From: Wurfbainia villosa
Lineage: Eukaryota > Streptophyta > Magnoliopsida > Zingiberales > Zingiberaceae
Length of the DNA: 64,000 bases
NCBI GenBank assembly: GCA_025175895.1
Contig: CM046003.1
Coordinates: 43,704,335-43,768,334, forward strand
Direction: 5' to 3'
The translations under genes and the position numbers were made by a program. Shown here piece by piece: positions 37,032 to 48,842 of this stretch. How positions within the stretch are numbered: the stretch's first letter is position 1; each line of letters starts with the position of its first letter. The notes under the pieces were generated by a model. The model searched no databases and was not told the origin of the DNA. It saw only the letters and a program-made list of their open reading frames with translations.

Positions 37032-38612
37032 ATGGTCGGCATCAACATCCATCCACCGAAGTTCGAGGAAGAATTCTCATGGTGGAGAAGAAGTATGGAG
37101 GTATACTTCGAAACCGATTTCCATACTATACTAAACATTGAAAATGGTTTTGAAGTGCCTAGGGGTGAAGACAACAAGCCGTTAGTAAAATCAAGATGGA
37201 CCGAGGAGCAACGACAATAATTCAAAACAAACATTAAGGTAACGATTATGTTAGTAAAATTAATACCTAACAATATTTTGTGCAAGCTAGGTGAATATCG
37301 GGATGCTAAGGACCTATGGAATAAATTGGTAAAATTCCATGAAAATCTTGAACCGACACAATTAGAAGGAAGTCGTGGAGGAATGCCCATCAACATTCGA
37401 GGATGTGGAAGAATTGGAGGAAACCTCCACCTCTAGCATTGAGGGAGAGAAGAGATGTTTCATCCCGGAGCAAGAACAAGAAGAAGCATCCACCTCTGGA
37501 AGAAGTGAAGAATCTTCCCATATCGCCTCCACCACCCTAGGTAACTCAAATGCAATTCATAATAATAAGAGTCACATAATTTGCTTTGAGTGTAGGAAAG
37601 CCGGGCATTACAAGAGGAAATGCCCAAAATTGGCTAAGGAGAAAGTGTCGGCACCAAAAGTTAAACAAAAATCTAAGGATGCCGGAGTCCTCGCTAGGAA
37701 AAGTAAAGAGCACATTGTGTGCTTCAAGTGCAATCAATGAGGACACTACCGAAGCCAATACCCTAGGGGGAAGAAGAAAATCCAAGAAGGAGCTACACAA
37801 GTAGGGGAGCTTCTAAAGCAAACTCTAAGGTATATTTTAATGCACCTTCTAGTTCTAGAGTTAAAAAGCATGTTTTTAGTACTCTTGCAATTGTTAATAA
37901 TCATGAAAAACATACTAGTAAAAACAAATACTATTGTTTAGGTGCCAATCATATAGATTTATCTAAGAACTAACCTAGAACCAATAACACTAGACCTATT
38001 TTACCTAGGGAGAGTATTAGGAGGATAGAAGAAAATTTAGGCATTAACCCTAAGAAGGATAGGCACATGCCTAAGAAGAAGAGTCATTCCCAAAAGATTG
38101 ATGAACAATCAAAATTGGGAAAGTTAGAATTAGAAAATCGAGCTTTGAGGTCAAGGCTTGAAAAATTAAAAAAAACCCTAGCAAAAATGACAAATTCATT
38201 TATGGGGTCTAATGGTCAAAATTTAGGTTCTAGGGGGCAAGAACCATCAAGGGGGAAGAAAGGTTTGGGTCACAAACCTAACCCCAAGAAGACCTACCAC
38301 GATGTTCCATTCGATTATGGAACAATATTTAGGTCTAGGAAAACCAAGGTTAATAGGGAAGTCATCCCTAAGGTTAACCAAGGTAGGTGTCTAGTGGCTA
38401 AGGTTTCAAGGAAATCTAAGAAACCCACTAAGAAGGTTACAAAGGGAGTTACCCCTAAGGTTAACCTTGACAAGACCCAAATGACTAAGGCTTCAAAGCC
38501 AAAAAGGGTCATTAGGAAGGTATCTAGGGAATTTATCCCTCGTGAATACCTTGTTAACTCAAGGAGCTCCAATAGGTATTGGGTTCCTAGGAGCGTGATC
38601 GATTTACGCTAG
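37032..38612 (+). pseudogene. E5 gag, broken
   Basis: Begins MVGINIHPPKFEEEFSWW at 37032, matching the start of E8 gag in kind. After a stop near 37218 the frame continues in pieces. One CCHC knuckle is intact (CFECRKAGHYKRKC, about 37582-37623). A second starts CFKCNQ, meets a stop at 37738 and lacks its last cysteine. A basic, coiled-coil-like tail (38067-38612) ends SNRYWVPRSVIDLR and stops. In SIRE-type elements this tail leads into protease; here no protease, integrase or RT follows. Gag would form the particle shell and bind element RNA. Confidence 0.85.
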
Positions 38613-40242
38613 ATGAGTTAGGATGTGTCAACCCTAAGTAGATAGGTAGTTAACCTAATCATGGTAGAGTTGACACTTTAGGATGTGCCAATGTGTTTTG
38701 TGAAGTTTGAATATTAATTAAATTGACACAATTAGTATTAGAGGTCTTGGTGTGTCATTTTGAATTTTTGGCACACTTGGTAGAGTTTGGTAATATGGCA
38801 AAATGAACTTAATTCTACCAAATGGCAACTAATATTAAAAGTTAGGCATTCTTATGTCTTACATTTATTTGCCATGCCTTGATTGTCATTACTATGTCAT
38901 GACATCATGTTTATTTCTATCATATAAAATGCCATGATTTATGCTTAGGAATATCATGTTAATGCTTAAGTTAGAATCCCATGTCATGACATCATGATTA
39001 TTCGCACATGTTTATTCATGTTATCATTTATGTCATAGTCATTGTTCATAAATTAAATAAAATTAAGTTAAGGACAATGACATGATTTGAAGTCCCATGC
39101 ATAAGGGAGTCAAATAGTGTTGCCTAGAAAAATGCATGAGACCCTAAATGAACAAAACTCACATCTCACAAGAACACTTGACTTATATGTATTTCATACA
39201 CTTAGATACAAGTGAGATGTTAGAAAAAGGAATTAAGGTTCTAAAATAATTTCAAAACCATTTTGAAAAATCTTGGTGAAGTCTATCTTTTGATAGCAAT
39301 CACTATTGAATAAGGTGATACAAAGTAGGGTCAAATATTGAAACTTTCAAGAGTTTTGAACTTTGTATCAATCTCACTAGTTTATGGGTATTTTATTTTT
39401 CAAATATTTTTCACCCATAATATTTGTTATAAGTAATGTACGTATGAATTTTTAAGATTTTTCAAAATATATATTTTTACTTATGAATTTTTAAAATTCA
39501 TTTCTGAAGACTGATTTCTGCAAACTGCAGAAATCAGTTGAATGTCATGGATGACAGTCGACTGACATCAAGGGCAGTCGATTGGTGACTATCAGAGTCG
39601 ACTGCCAAGTACTGATTTCGGGTAAACAAGGTTTGTTAGGCCCATGTTCGTCTATTTATTGATTCCCTAACTACTCCTAACCCTAGGATATGCTTTGGAG
39701 AGCATTGGAAGGGTGAAAATCCATCGAAAATGGATTAGGAGAATTGTTTAGGGTTGTATCGAATTTTAAGGGAGGTGAAAGTTCAATGTTGAATCTCTAC
39801 CCTTAATTTCGATTGTTTAGTGTTCCTATTGGCTTAGGGACTCTCCAAGGATATTGTTGGTGCAATGGTCAAGGGGGAGCAAGCCTTTAGGGGGAGGTTA
39901 TCCATCTTGGGATGATGGATGTATTTTTCCTCATGGGAGGAGAATTGGGGGATTACCTCTCTTAAGTAATATGAGACTTATCACTAGGAAGAGTGAAGAC
40001 ATCTTAGATGTGTTTTTGGACCAAGGGGGAGATTGTAAGATCTCATTGGGATATGAGACATTGACACCCTTAGGGAGGACCTTTTTGATATATGTCAAAA
40101 AGGTGGAGAATGTACCAATTGGGGTTAGATGGAATTCTTACAAGGTGTGAGAATTTCCAATTAGGGATAATTGATAGACATGAGTAAGGTCACCTAACTC
40201 AAATGTGTTTGTGGTTTTGTCAAACATCAAAAATGGGGAGAT
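38613..40242 (+). other. E5 3' interior, non-coding
   Basis: There is no pol in 1.6 kb. From about 39275 the sequence resembles the interior of E3 and E10. A 'CATGTCATGACATCATG' theme recurs at 38890-39040. Copies of CAGTCGACTG-type palindromes occur near 39555-39605. A purine tract precedes the LTR. Confidence 0.7.
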
Positions 40243-41740
40243 TGTTGGTTCAATCGACCTAGGTCACGATTGACCGGACTCGAGTTTAAATCGAGAAGTA
40301 TTTTGATGTTAGACAAAATATATGACATGTGATTGTCATGGGAAGACCAAGTGTGTAGCCTTGGCCACGTAAGTCCAAGCGTGCAGCCTTGGTGGTGAAA
40401 GTCCAAGCATGAGGCTTAGTAATTGGAAAGTCCAACATGGAGTTGGCAAGGGTAAGTCCAAGTGTGTAGCCTTGGCAGTAAAAGTCCAAGCATGAGGCTT
40501 GGCATTGGAAGACCAACATGGAGTTGGCAAGGGAATACCAAGTGTGTAGCCTGGGCCATGTAAGTCCAAGTGTGTAGCCTTGGCGGTGAAAGCCCAAGTC
40601 ATGGGGACTTGGCATTTGGGAAGTCCAAGGGGTGGTTTGATGGCGTAAGGCCAAGCGGTAGTCTTGAGAGCGTAAGTCCATATGTACCTTAGCAGTGTAG
40701 ACACCGAGAGCATGATAATAGCCGAAGGAAACACCTGGAGGCTAGCATATAGATGAATAAGTCATGTATGACTTGGAGGGATCCGCGCATGGATGAACAA
40801 GTCATGGATGACTTGGAGGGATCTGGTAGGCGCGAGGTTAGCAGAGGTGACTAGAAGGCTTAGGTCTAGGATAAGAGTGGTCTCATAAGTATGATGGTAT
40901 CATACTTGGGTTAAACCTCATGGTTGAGGTTTACCAGTCGACTGGGGTGATGTACCAGTCGACTAGTGGGAGCCGACTACAGTTCGACTGCGTCGTATGC
41001 CATGGCAGTCGACTGCCAGCATTGGCTAGTCGACTGATGGTTTCAGCAGTCGATTGTTGGTTGAGGACGCGATCATAGAACACTCGATAACCGACTGATC
41101 AGTCGACTGATGGTAATGGTCAATCGACTGCCAGTGTATCCGTTGGCTGGATGCCAACGTGGATTAGGTCATTATCTCACAATGGCTACAGGAGCAGTCG
41201 ACTAGGGACTTATGACAGTCGACTGCTAGGCACAGAATTAGCCCGAGACAAGCATAAAATAAAAGGAGGAGCTTGGGGAGGATTTCCACAGTGATATTTG
41301 GGGAGATTTTGGAGGGAATTGCTGCTGCATTCCAGATCTTCAAGAGCAAACCAAATCAAGCAACAAGCAAGAGTTCAAAGCCATTTGTTGTAAAGTTTTC
41401 TTTACGTATTTCACTTTGTCTTTGTATTTGCTTGTACGTTTTTGTATTACTTTGTAATTGCTTGTACAAGGTTTCTCCACCTCCAACTTGTTGTCGATAA
41501 GGAGTTTTATTGGTGGTGTGTTCATCATTAGAGCTCGTTGAGCTCGCCCTGTGGAGTAGGAATCCTAAGGTTCCAAACCACATATATCGTGTGTCGTGTG
41601 CTTGTATTCTTGTTGTGTATTTTCATTATTGTATATTCCGCTGTTCTAACAAGAATTGTAGAGACAAACAAACGATTTCCATCAAGCATGACGATTAGGC
41701 TACTCAACCCCCCTTCTAGCCAGGCCATGATCCTCCAACA
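40243..41740 (+). repeat. E5 3' LTR
   Basis: This 1498-bp uninterrupted LTR starts TGTTGG and ends CCTCCAACA, followed by CCAAA. Palindromic CAGTCGACTG motifs cluster at 40935-41225. A TATA-like CATAAAATAAAAGG is near 41248. Confidence 0.9.
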
Positions 41741-41746
41741 CCAAAA

Positions 41747-42521
41747 TGTTCCGATTGGGAACCAGAGATAGAATGACTTAGTATATTACCCACGATTGAA
41801 CACTTTCAACCGGCTATGTATAAATCATATCGGTCTTCAATGAGATCCTTCATCGATGAGGTTAGTCTTCAACGAGCTAATCTAACTTTGCATGTTGCCT
41901 ACCATACTTCAAAAGTCAGGCATTATTTGTGTGGTTGGGAGGTCTAACATCATATGTGAGGTCGGGTGCTTCTGCACACTGGAGGTCGGGCATCGCTGAG
42001 GTCGGGCGCTCCATGTGCTCAGGAGATCAGGAGACTTGGAAGGAGCTCAATTGCTTGAAAGGACTTAAACTAGTTAGAAAGGAGTTGAGGCGGACCTTGG
42101 TGAAGCCCCTCCGATGCTCAAGTCAGAAGGTGGAGAAAAAGTATAAAAGTAGAGAATGAAAAAGTAGTGAGCGAGAAGAAAAAAGGTCCTAGTCTTGAGA
42201 TCTTCCTTTCCTTTATATAGGGAGAGAAGGAGTGCACCTCTTTTATGGAGGAATACCAAAGGTCACACTATTATGGAGGAAGGTCAAAGGACACACCTTT
42301 ATGGAGGAAGACCAAAGGACACACCTTTATAGTTATTGAGTCCTTTCATCTGTTTGCCAACTGTGCTGAGCCATGAGGTCGAGTTGACCTTATTTCTTAA
42401 CCGAACTCAGGTTCTTTTTTGTTGGGCTCAGGTCGACTCAGGCTTTATTTTATTGGATTCTATCTCAGCTTGACCGTTGACTTGACCTTGCCACTTGGCA
42501 AAGAAGGCATTTGCCATATCA
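41747..42521 (-). repeat. E4 5' LTR
   Basis: This 775-bp LTR is related to 22632-23433. The minus-strand TATATAAAG motif is at about 42212-42220. Its right end (CCATATCA) abuts gypsy pol sequence of E7. Confidence 0.78.
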
Positions 42522-43351
42522 GGCACAAAGAAGCCTGAAGTGCCTCTTCTTTTGTTTCACTGGGCGAGCTCCTGGTAGAATATTCAACTTGTGCTCTATT
42601 ACCACTTGAGGAATTCCCTTGACTTCTTCTCCAGTCCATGCAAAAACCTCATGGTTGGTGGAGAGGTATCCAATCACTTGCTGCTTCAACTCGGGAGATA
42701 GGCCTGCAGCTATCTTGATGATTCTCTCGGGCATATCTAGCCATATTAGCACCTTTTCATCTTCCTTCAAAGGTTCTTCTCGAAGGGTGTACACCTCCCC
42801 TTTTCCCAATCGCTGACTTTTCTTAGAGCCTATCCACACTTCTTCCACATAGCACTTTCTAGCTACTCTTTAGTCTCCAACTGTCTCTCCAACTTGATCA
42901 CCCATGGGAAACTTCATCTTTTGATGATAGATAGGCACTACAGCTTGGAAGGAGTGCAGGGCTAGTCTCCCGAGGATAACATTATAAGCAGAGGCGGGTT
43001 CCACCACTGCAAAGGTGGTGATTCGAGTTCAACGGAGTGGTTCTTCGCCCAAAGACAAAGGCATGTCAATTCGGCTGAGGGGTAGGACTTCATGCCCATA
43101 AAACCCAAAAAGAGCCATGTTCACTGGCAGAAGCTCGGCCCGATCAATCTGCATGTGGTCAAAAACTTCTTTAAATAAAATATTAACTAAGCTACTTGTG
43201 TCGATGAATATCCGAGTTACATTATAGTTGGTGACGATGGCTCAGATTACTAATGCGTCCTCATGAGGAGTCGATATTTCTCTCAGATCTTCAGGTATGA
43301 AGTTGACTGAGGACCCTTCAACTTGTCCTCGGATGGTCCCCACCTCCATAT
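42522..43351 (-). pseudogene. E7 Ty3/gypsy protease and start of reverse transcriptase region
   Basis: On the minus strand from 43351: an aspartic protease-like stretch with IFIDTSSLVNIL and, later, NVILGRLALHSFQAVV, both typical of plant Ty3/gypsy polyproteins. The linker to RT follows, open from 42848 to 42522, with HEVFAWTGEEVKGI and GARPVKQKKRHF. The frame is cut by the E4 LTR at 42521, so RT itself is missing. Stops occur at about 43245, 43030 and 42870. E8 separates it from the matching gag at 48843 onward. Confidence 0.85.
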
Positions 43352-44624
43352 TATAGGAACATTGGTGGCCGGCTAGAGGGGGGATGAATAGCCCTCAATT
43401 GTCGTACGATGGAATTGCTTGTCTACAAAGAATATTAGCGCAACGGAAACAAACTAAACAAGCAATTAAGACAACACAAAGTAAACATAATGCTAACAAA
43501 GATATAACGTGGTTCATGGTCTCGCCACTAATCCACGGTCCGATTCGTCTCCAGTGAATCACTCCGAAACCAATCCACTATTGGTCTCTCCCTTTAGCCA
43601 AGCAAGGTGGAGGTAAACCTTTACAACAATGAGAACACTCCTTTTACAATAGATGTGAAAGAAAACTAGGAGAAGGAATTTCAGCTTTGTGGGGCACTTA
43701 ATAGGATGTTTAGAGCATGAACATTACCCATCCAAAAGCCCACACCTTCTTTATAAATAGAGAAGGTTGTTTTCTTCCCGTTGGCCACTAGCAGTCGACT
43801 GATGCCCCGATCAGTTGACTTCTCCTGTAGCCGTTGCCCAATAACAGCTTCTTCCATGTTGGATTTCATCCAACATCTCCCACATCAGTCGACTGATCTT
43901 CCCATCAGTCGACTGATGGAGCTATCAGTCGAGTGCCAGAAGCGAGCACTCGACTGATCACCATTCTATGCCCGAAACCCTCACGACCAGTCGACTGATG
44001 CCATCATCACCAATCGGTGTCTCGGCAATGCTAAAACATTGGCGATCGATAGCACAAAACCAGAACTGTCGATACCACCGAGTCACTACGATTGAGCTGA
44101 TCCGCCATGACATGGCAATGATCGGCGATTCCGAGTAAACCTCAAACTTAACATCCGTTTGAGCGCCCACCAGTCGGGTAAACCTCAACCCTTGCGGTCG
44201 AGCCTCCGACACTTAGCCATTCGGCCAAGTTCACCTAATGAGCTTCTTACATTTCACTCATTCTCTCATTGCACTTGAAGTCCCTCGCTGAAGCCCTCTT
44301 CGTTCGCGGCCATGTCCATCGGAAGCATCAAGCGCACGACTCTACAATGCTCCTTCGCGTCTCTTTCCCTCAAAGTCTGCTTCCTTGACTTCGCTTCAAG
44401 TCATCTCGTTCGGTGATCCCTCGGATGCATCAAGCACATAAATCTGCAATGCTCCTTCGCCGACTCAAGCACGAGGTTGTGAGTTGATGAAACTTGCCAA
44501 AGCTCAATGTGCGAATTACTAAGTCATGCAAGACTTCAATGCACATATCAAATCCAATCATCCTAACTTAAAATCCTTTGCCACACACATCAAAACCATA
44601 TCACATGGGTTGATTGCCCTAATA
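43352..44624 (-). repeat. E8 3' LTR
   Basis: This 1273-bp LTR starts TATAGG where the partner starts TGTAGG. Palindromes of the TCAGTCGACTGA type recur at 43790-43990. The part 44000-44120 has diverged from the partner much more than the rest. A minus-strand TATAAAG-type motif is near 43748-43756. Confidence 0.9.
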
Positions 44625-45979
44625 ATCTCCCCCTTTTTGATGTGTGGCAATCCGTTTAAGTTAGATAAACAAATAACAATAACATAAGCAAGAAAAGCAT
44701 GTAAATAAAAACATGCGTATAACAACTCCCCCTTAAACATACAACTCCCCCTTAAACATACAACTCCCCCTTAAGACATGCTAAATTTTCCCTTTTAGCA
44801 TGATTAACTTAAACCTATCAATTCTCCCCCTTTGACACCATCAAAAATATTATCCAAATGTTATAATCCAAGGTATCAACTCTAAGGAGGAAAAAAAAAC
44901 CAAAAACCAAACAAAACTTGATAAAATCAGGTTATTATGCTCGTGCACAGTACATCAGTCGACTGGTTCAGACTACCAGTCGACTGGCACACAGATTTCA
45001 GGTTTTCTAATTTTCTGGACGAAATTCAAAAATGCACTAGAAATTCCAAAAAATTCAAAAAATTGTGAAATTTTGAAAACACATTTCTTTTAAAGTCATT
45101 TATCAGTGAAAAATGAGTTTTCATGAAAATTACTTATATTTTTAATAATTTTCCAAAAATCCAAAAGCTTCAAAAACAACTAGTATTTTGATCAAGTTTG
45201 TATCAATTTTAACACCTAGTTTTGCTTTAGATTGTTTCAAAACATAAAAACACAGATTGTAAGGTAAGAAATTATTTTGAAAACATTTGAAATATCCAAC
45301 CATGATCTTTGGACAATATGTCTATGAATTAAACATATTCTTTCCCCATGATTGGCCTATTATTGCTATTTTGATACTTTAAATGACCATCTAAATGTCA
45401 TAGGCATTAGTGAACCATTAATATCATCCTAACATCTCACTCATGCTAAGTTTTCAATCAAGGTTATCCTTATAGTGAGTGTGAGATGTTCCTAAAGGTA
45501 TTTACATACTTTACCTTCAAATTCATGCAATTCTACACAAGGCTAAGTATCACACTAACATACCACATGATCATAAAAACATATATGCATTGATTTCACA
45601 TTATGATCATGAAACAAATGTATCAATCAATTTGTTGTCATGCTTTTGGTATAAAATCGTGATAATAAGTCAAGTATCACCCAAAGCATGATTTAAACTA
45701 TTTATGGGTGCATTATTATCACCCAACACTATCTCAAAAATTAAGTTCATGCCATCCTAAGTCAACCAAAACATATGATGTAAGTAAAATCCTTATGGTT
45801 GACTAACCTAGGATTTTTCTAACCCTTAAGGATGGATTTAGGAACCTAATACAAGTTCTTTCCTATAGGGTTCACTAAATATTCTTTAGGGATTCATTTT
45901 CTAACAATTGTCTTGTTCTTGGCTTGACCCTTAGCAATCAAATATTTATAGGCCTTTTCATTTGTCTTTCCCTTATAAC
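44625..45979 (-). other. E8 3' interior, non-coding
   Basis: No pol is seen. Near 44730-44780 a short phrase (ACAACTCCCCCTTAAACAT) is repeated three times. Two CAGTCGACTG-type palindromes lie near 44956-44985. The remainder is AT-rich. Confidence 0.65.
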
Positions 45980-47511
45980 CTAGGCCTTTTCTATTGAAGC
46001 CCTTTGGCTCCCTATAATCATATCAAGGGTGTTGGAGCCAATTGTGAATTTTTCTAGGGCCTTGGTTAAATGGTCTACCTTTTCCCTTAAGATCCTATTT
46101 TCTTCAATGCATGCATCATTTACATCAAAAGGCATATAGTTATCATGTGAGCATGCATCATCATTATTAATATTCAAACATGCTTTTTCTAGTTTTCCTT
46201 CTAAATCCTTAATTTGATCAAGCATGCATTTATTCTTTTTCTTAGCCCTAAATAATTCCTTAGTAAGGCTAGAAATCATTGACATAATTTTCTTGGGAGG
46301 TAGATTCGTTACCTCACTTACTAAATCCTCTTCCGATGATGAGGATGAAGCTCCCCCTTCACTAGAGCTCTCCTCACTTGTGCTTGATTTTTCTTGCTCG
46401 GAGGAGGAGGAGGTGTCCAAATCGTCAATTGCCATCAAGGCAAGGTTTGTGACAAAACCATTTTCTTCCTCCGATGATGATGAGGAGGAAGGATCATCCC
46501 ATGTCCTTGCCTTGAGTGCTTTGGCCTTCCCCTTTTCCTTGACCTTCTTTTCTTCTTCCTTTTTCTTGCTCCCCTTCATCTTTTCCTCTTTCTTCCTCCT
46601 CTCTTCTTTGCTCTTGTTTAAAAGAGGACAATCATCTCTTATATGTCCCTCTTATTGGTAATTGTAGCATATGATTTTCCTCATGTGCCTTCTCCTATCA
46701 TAAGATTTGATAAATTTTAAATTTCTTAAGGCATGTCTTACCTTCCTTACCATATAAGCATCTTCATTGCTATTCATGGAGGATGAGGAAGATGCTTCAT
46801 CGGAGGAGGAGGGAGTCTCTATCTTCTTCTTCTTCCCTTGTTGGCTACTAGTGCCACTCCCCTAGATGGCTTGATGCTTGGTTCTTCACTTATCCTTTCA
46901 AGCCTTGTTTCGTGGAGCTCCATGGTTGAAAATAATTGCTCTAGAGTGGTTATCTCTAAATTCTTGGGGATGTAGAAAGAGTCCACCATTGAGCTCCATC
47001 TTGATGACCGAGGGAAGACATCTATTGCCTTCATGACCATGTCCCGGTTGGAGAGTCTTTCTCCTACACTTGTTAGTCCAATCAAAATTTCTTTAAACCT
47101 AGACTGTAAAGAGTTTACCTTCTCTCCCTTTTCGAGTTTGATGTTGCTTAATTGGGAGCGAAGAAGATCTCTTCTTGGAAGCTTGACCTCGGAAGTGCCT
47201 TCATGGAGCTCTATGAGTTTCTCCCACATTTGCTTGGCGCTTGCACATTCCCCTATATGGTTGATCCCTTGTTAGGGGAGCACATTGAAGAGGTGGTGCT
47301 TGGCCTTTGAATTTGCAAGGTGCTCCTCCCTTTGCTTTTTAGTCCACCTTGACGTCTCTATTGGTTCACCCTCTTCGTCGCTAGGCATCTCAAAACCGTT
47401 TTCCATTATAAGCATAATATCAAAATCGGTTTCGAAGAATACCTCCATTCTCTTCTTCCACCAAGAGAATTCTCCCTCAAACTTTGGTGGGTGAATGTTG
47501 GAGCCGACCAT
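45980..47511 (-). pseudogene. E8 gag, broken
   Basis: The start is the ATG at 47511. A first piece (47511-47272) and a second piece (47229-46819) correspond to the capsid-like part (LQSRFKEILIGLTSVGE). After further stops, a zinc-knuckle remnant near 46650 reads CYNYQ, stop, EGHIRDDC, so one cysteine is changed. The last piece (46579-45980) is rich in serine and glutamate runs and is followed by a probable coiled coil (SSLTKELFRAKKKNKCMLDQ). No pol follows. A stop at 47272 and frame changes make it non-functional. Confidence 0.85.
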
Positions 47512-47574
47512 CCTTGATGTAATGCTTGTTGCGGAGGTTAGTCCTCGACAAGCTACCTTGGCTCTAATACCACT

Positions 47575-48842
47575 TGTAGGAACGTTGGTGGCCGGCTAGA
47601 GGGGGGGTGAATAGCCCTCAATCATCGTACGATGGAATTGCTTGTCTACAAAGAATATTAGCGCAACAGAAACAAACTAAACAAGCAATTAAGACAACAC
47701 AAAGTAAAAAAACAATGCTTACAAAGATATAACGTGGTTTATGGCCTCACCGCTAATCCACGGTCCGATTCGTCTCCGGTGAATCACTCCGAAACCAATC
47801 CACTATTGGTATCTCCCTTTAGCCATGCAAGGTGGAGGTAAACCTTTACAACAATGAGATCACTCCTTTTACAATAGATGTGAAAGAAAACTAGGAGAAG
47901 GAGTTTCAGCTTTGTGGGGGCACTTAATAGGATGTTTAGAGCATGAACATTACCCATCCAAAATCCCACACCTTCTCTAAAAATAGAGAAGGATGTTTTC
48001 TTTCCGTTGGCCACTAGCAGTCGACTGATGCCCTGATCAGTCGACTGCTCCTGTAGCTGTTGCCCAATAACATCTTCTTTCATGTTGGATTTCATCCAAC
48101 GGCTCCCACATCAGTCGACTGATCTTCTCATCAGTCGACTGATGGAGCTATCAATCGAGTGCCAGAAGCGAGCACTCGACTGATCACCATTCTATTCCCG
48201 AAACCCTCACGACCAGTCGACTGATGTCATCATCAATCGACTGCTAAATAGAGGTAGTCGACTGATGGCATAAAAACTAGACTCATATACCAGTCGAGTC
48301 ACAGTCGACTTGGAGTAGTCGACTGCCATGACATGACATTCGACTGATGCAGGGTAAATCTCAAACTTAACATCTGTTTGAGCATCCGACGGTCGAGTAA
48401 ACGTCAACCCTTGCAGTCGAGCCTCCGGCACTTAGCCATTCGGCTAAGTTCACCTAATGAGCTACTTACATTTCACTCATTCTCTCATCTCACTTGAAGT
48501 CCCTCGCCGAAGATCTCTTTGTTCGCGGCCACGCCCCTCGGCAGCATCAAGCGCACCGCTCTGCAATGCTCCTTCGCGTCACTTGCCCTCGAAGTCTACT
48601 TCCTTGGCTTCGCTTCAAGTCATCTCGTCCAGCGATCCCTTGGATGCATCAAGTGCACGACTCTACAATGCTCCTTCGCCGACTCAAGTACGAGATTGTG
48701 AGTTAGTGAAACTTGCCAAAGCTCCATGTGCAAATTACTAAGTCCTGCAAGACTCCAACGCACATATCAAATCCAATCATCCTAACTTAAACCTTTTGCC
48801 ACACACATCAAAACCATATCACATGGGTTGATTGCCCTAACA
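47575..48842 (-). repeat. E8 5' LTR
   Basis: This 1268-bp LTR ends CCCTAACA, followed by CATAT. It is duplicated again at 50951-52254 by the tandem duplication. Confidence 0.92.

Larger units (their letters stand above)
25897..41740 (+). mobile_element. E5: gag-only LTR retrotransposon, split by E6
   Basis: The 5' LTR starts at 25897 and, after the E6 insertion, ends at 36974. The 3' LTR is 40243-41740. The target duplication CCAAA (25892-25896 and 41741-41745) is perfect. The tRNA-Met primer site TGGTATCAGAG starts at 36977 and the purine tract precedes 40243, so it reads left to right. Without E6 it is about 6.25 kb. Its interior has gag remnants (37032-38612) followed by 1.6 kb with no pol. 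Gag style (IHPPKFE start, two CCHC knuckles, basic tail ending RYWVPRS) resembles the SIRE/Maximus group of copia elements, by eye. Confidence 0.9.
22632..42521 (-). mobile_element. E4: gene-less gypsy-like retrotransposon built of tandem arrays, host of E5
   Basis: LTRs at 22632-23433 and 41747-42521 are related throughout. On the minus strand they run from TGATATGG (right copy) to GGAACA. A long purine run (AGGGGGGATGCTTG, minus strand) adjoins the left LTR as polypurine tract. A sequence starting TTTTGGTGTCATC adjoins the right LTR as probable primer site, similar in form to those of plant Ty3/gypsy elements. Flanks GGCGA and GGCAC match only partly, so the boundary or history is uncertain. 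With E5 removed the element is about 4.0 kb with no pol. Its interior is mostly three tandem arrays (23570-25740). Confidence 0.75.
43352..48842 (-). mobile_element. E8: gag-only LTR retrotransposon nested in E7
   Basis: LTRs are 43352-44624 and 47575-48842. The target duplication CATAT (43347-43351 and 48843-48847) is perfect. A primer-site-like TGGTATTAGAGC on the minus strand (47561-47572) and a purine tract by the left LTR (AAAAAGGGGGAGAT, minus strand) show right-to-left reading. The 2950-bp interior has gag remnants but no pol. Gag start (MVGSNIHPPKFEGEFSWW) is close to that of E5, though the LTR ends differ (TGTAGGAACG and CCCTAACA). Confidence 0.92.

Noticed and set aside
22627..42526. 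Perfect target duplication for E4
   Set aside because: GGCGA and GGCAC match only in the first three bases, and the flanks are not continuous with each other. I therefore do not claim a clean insertion.
46224..46661. 145-codon plus-strand frame
   Set aside because: Antisense shadow of the serine and glutamate codons in E8 gag.
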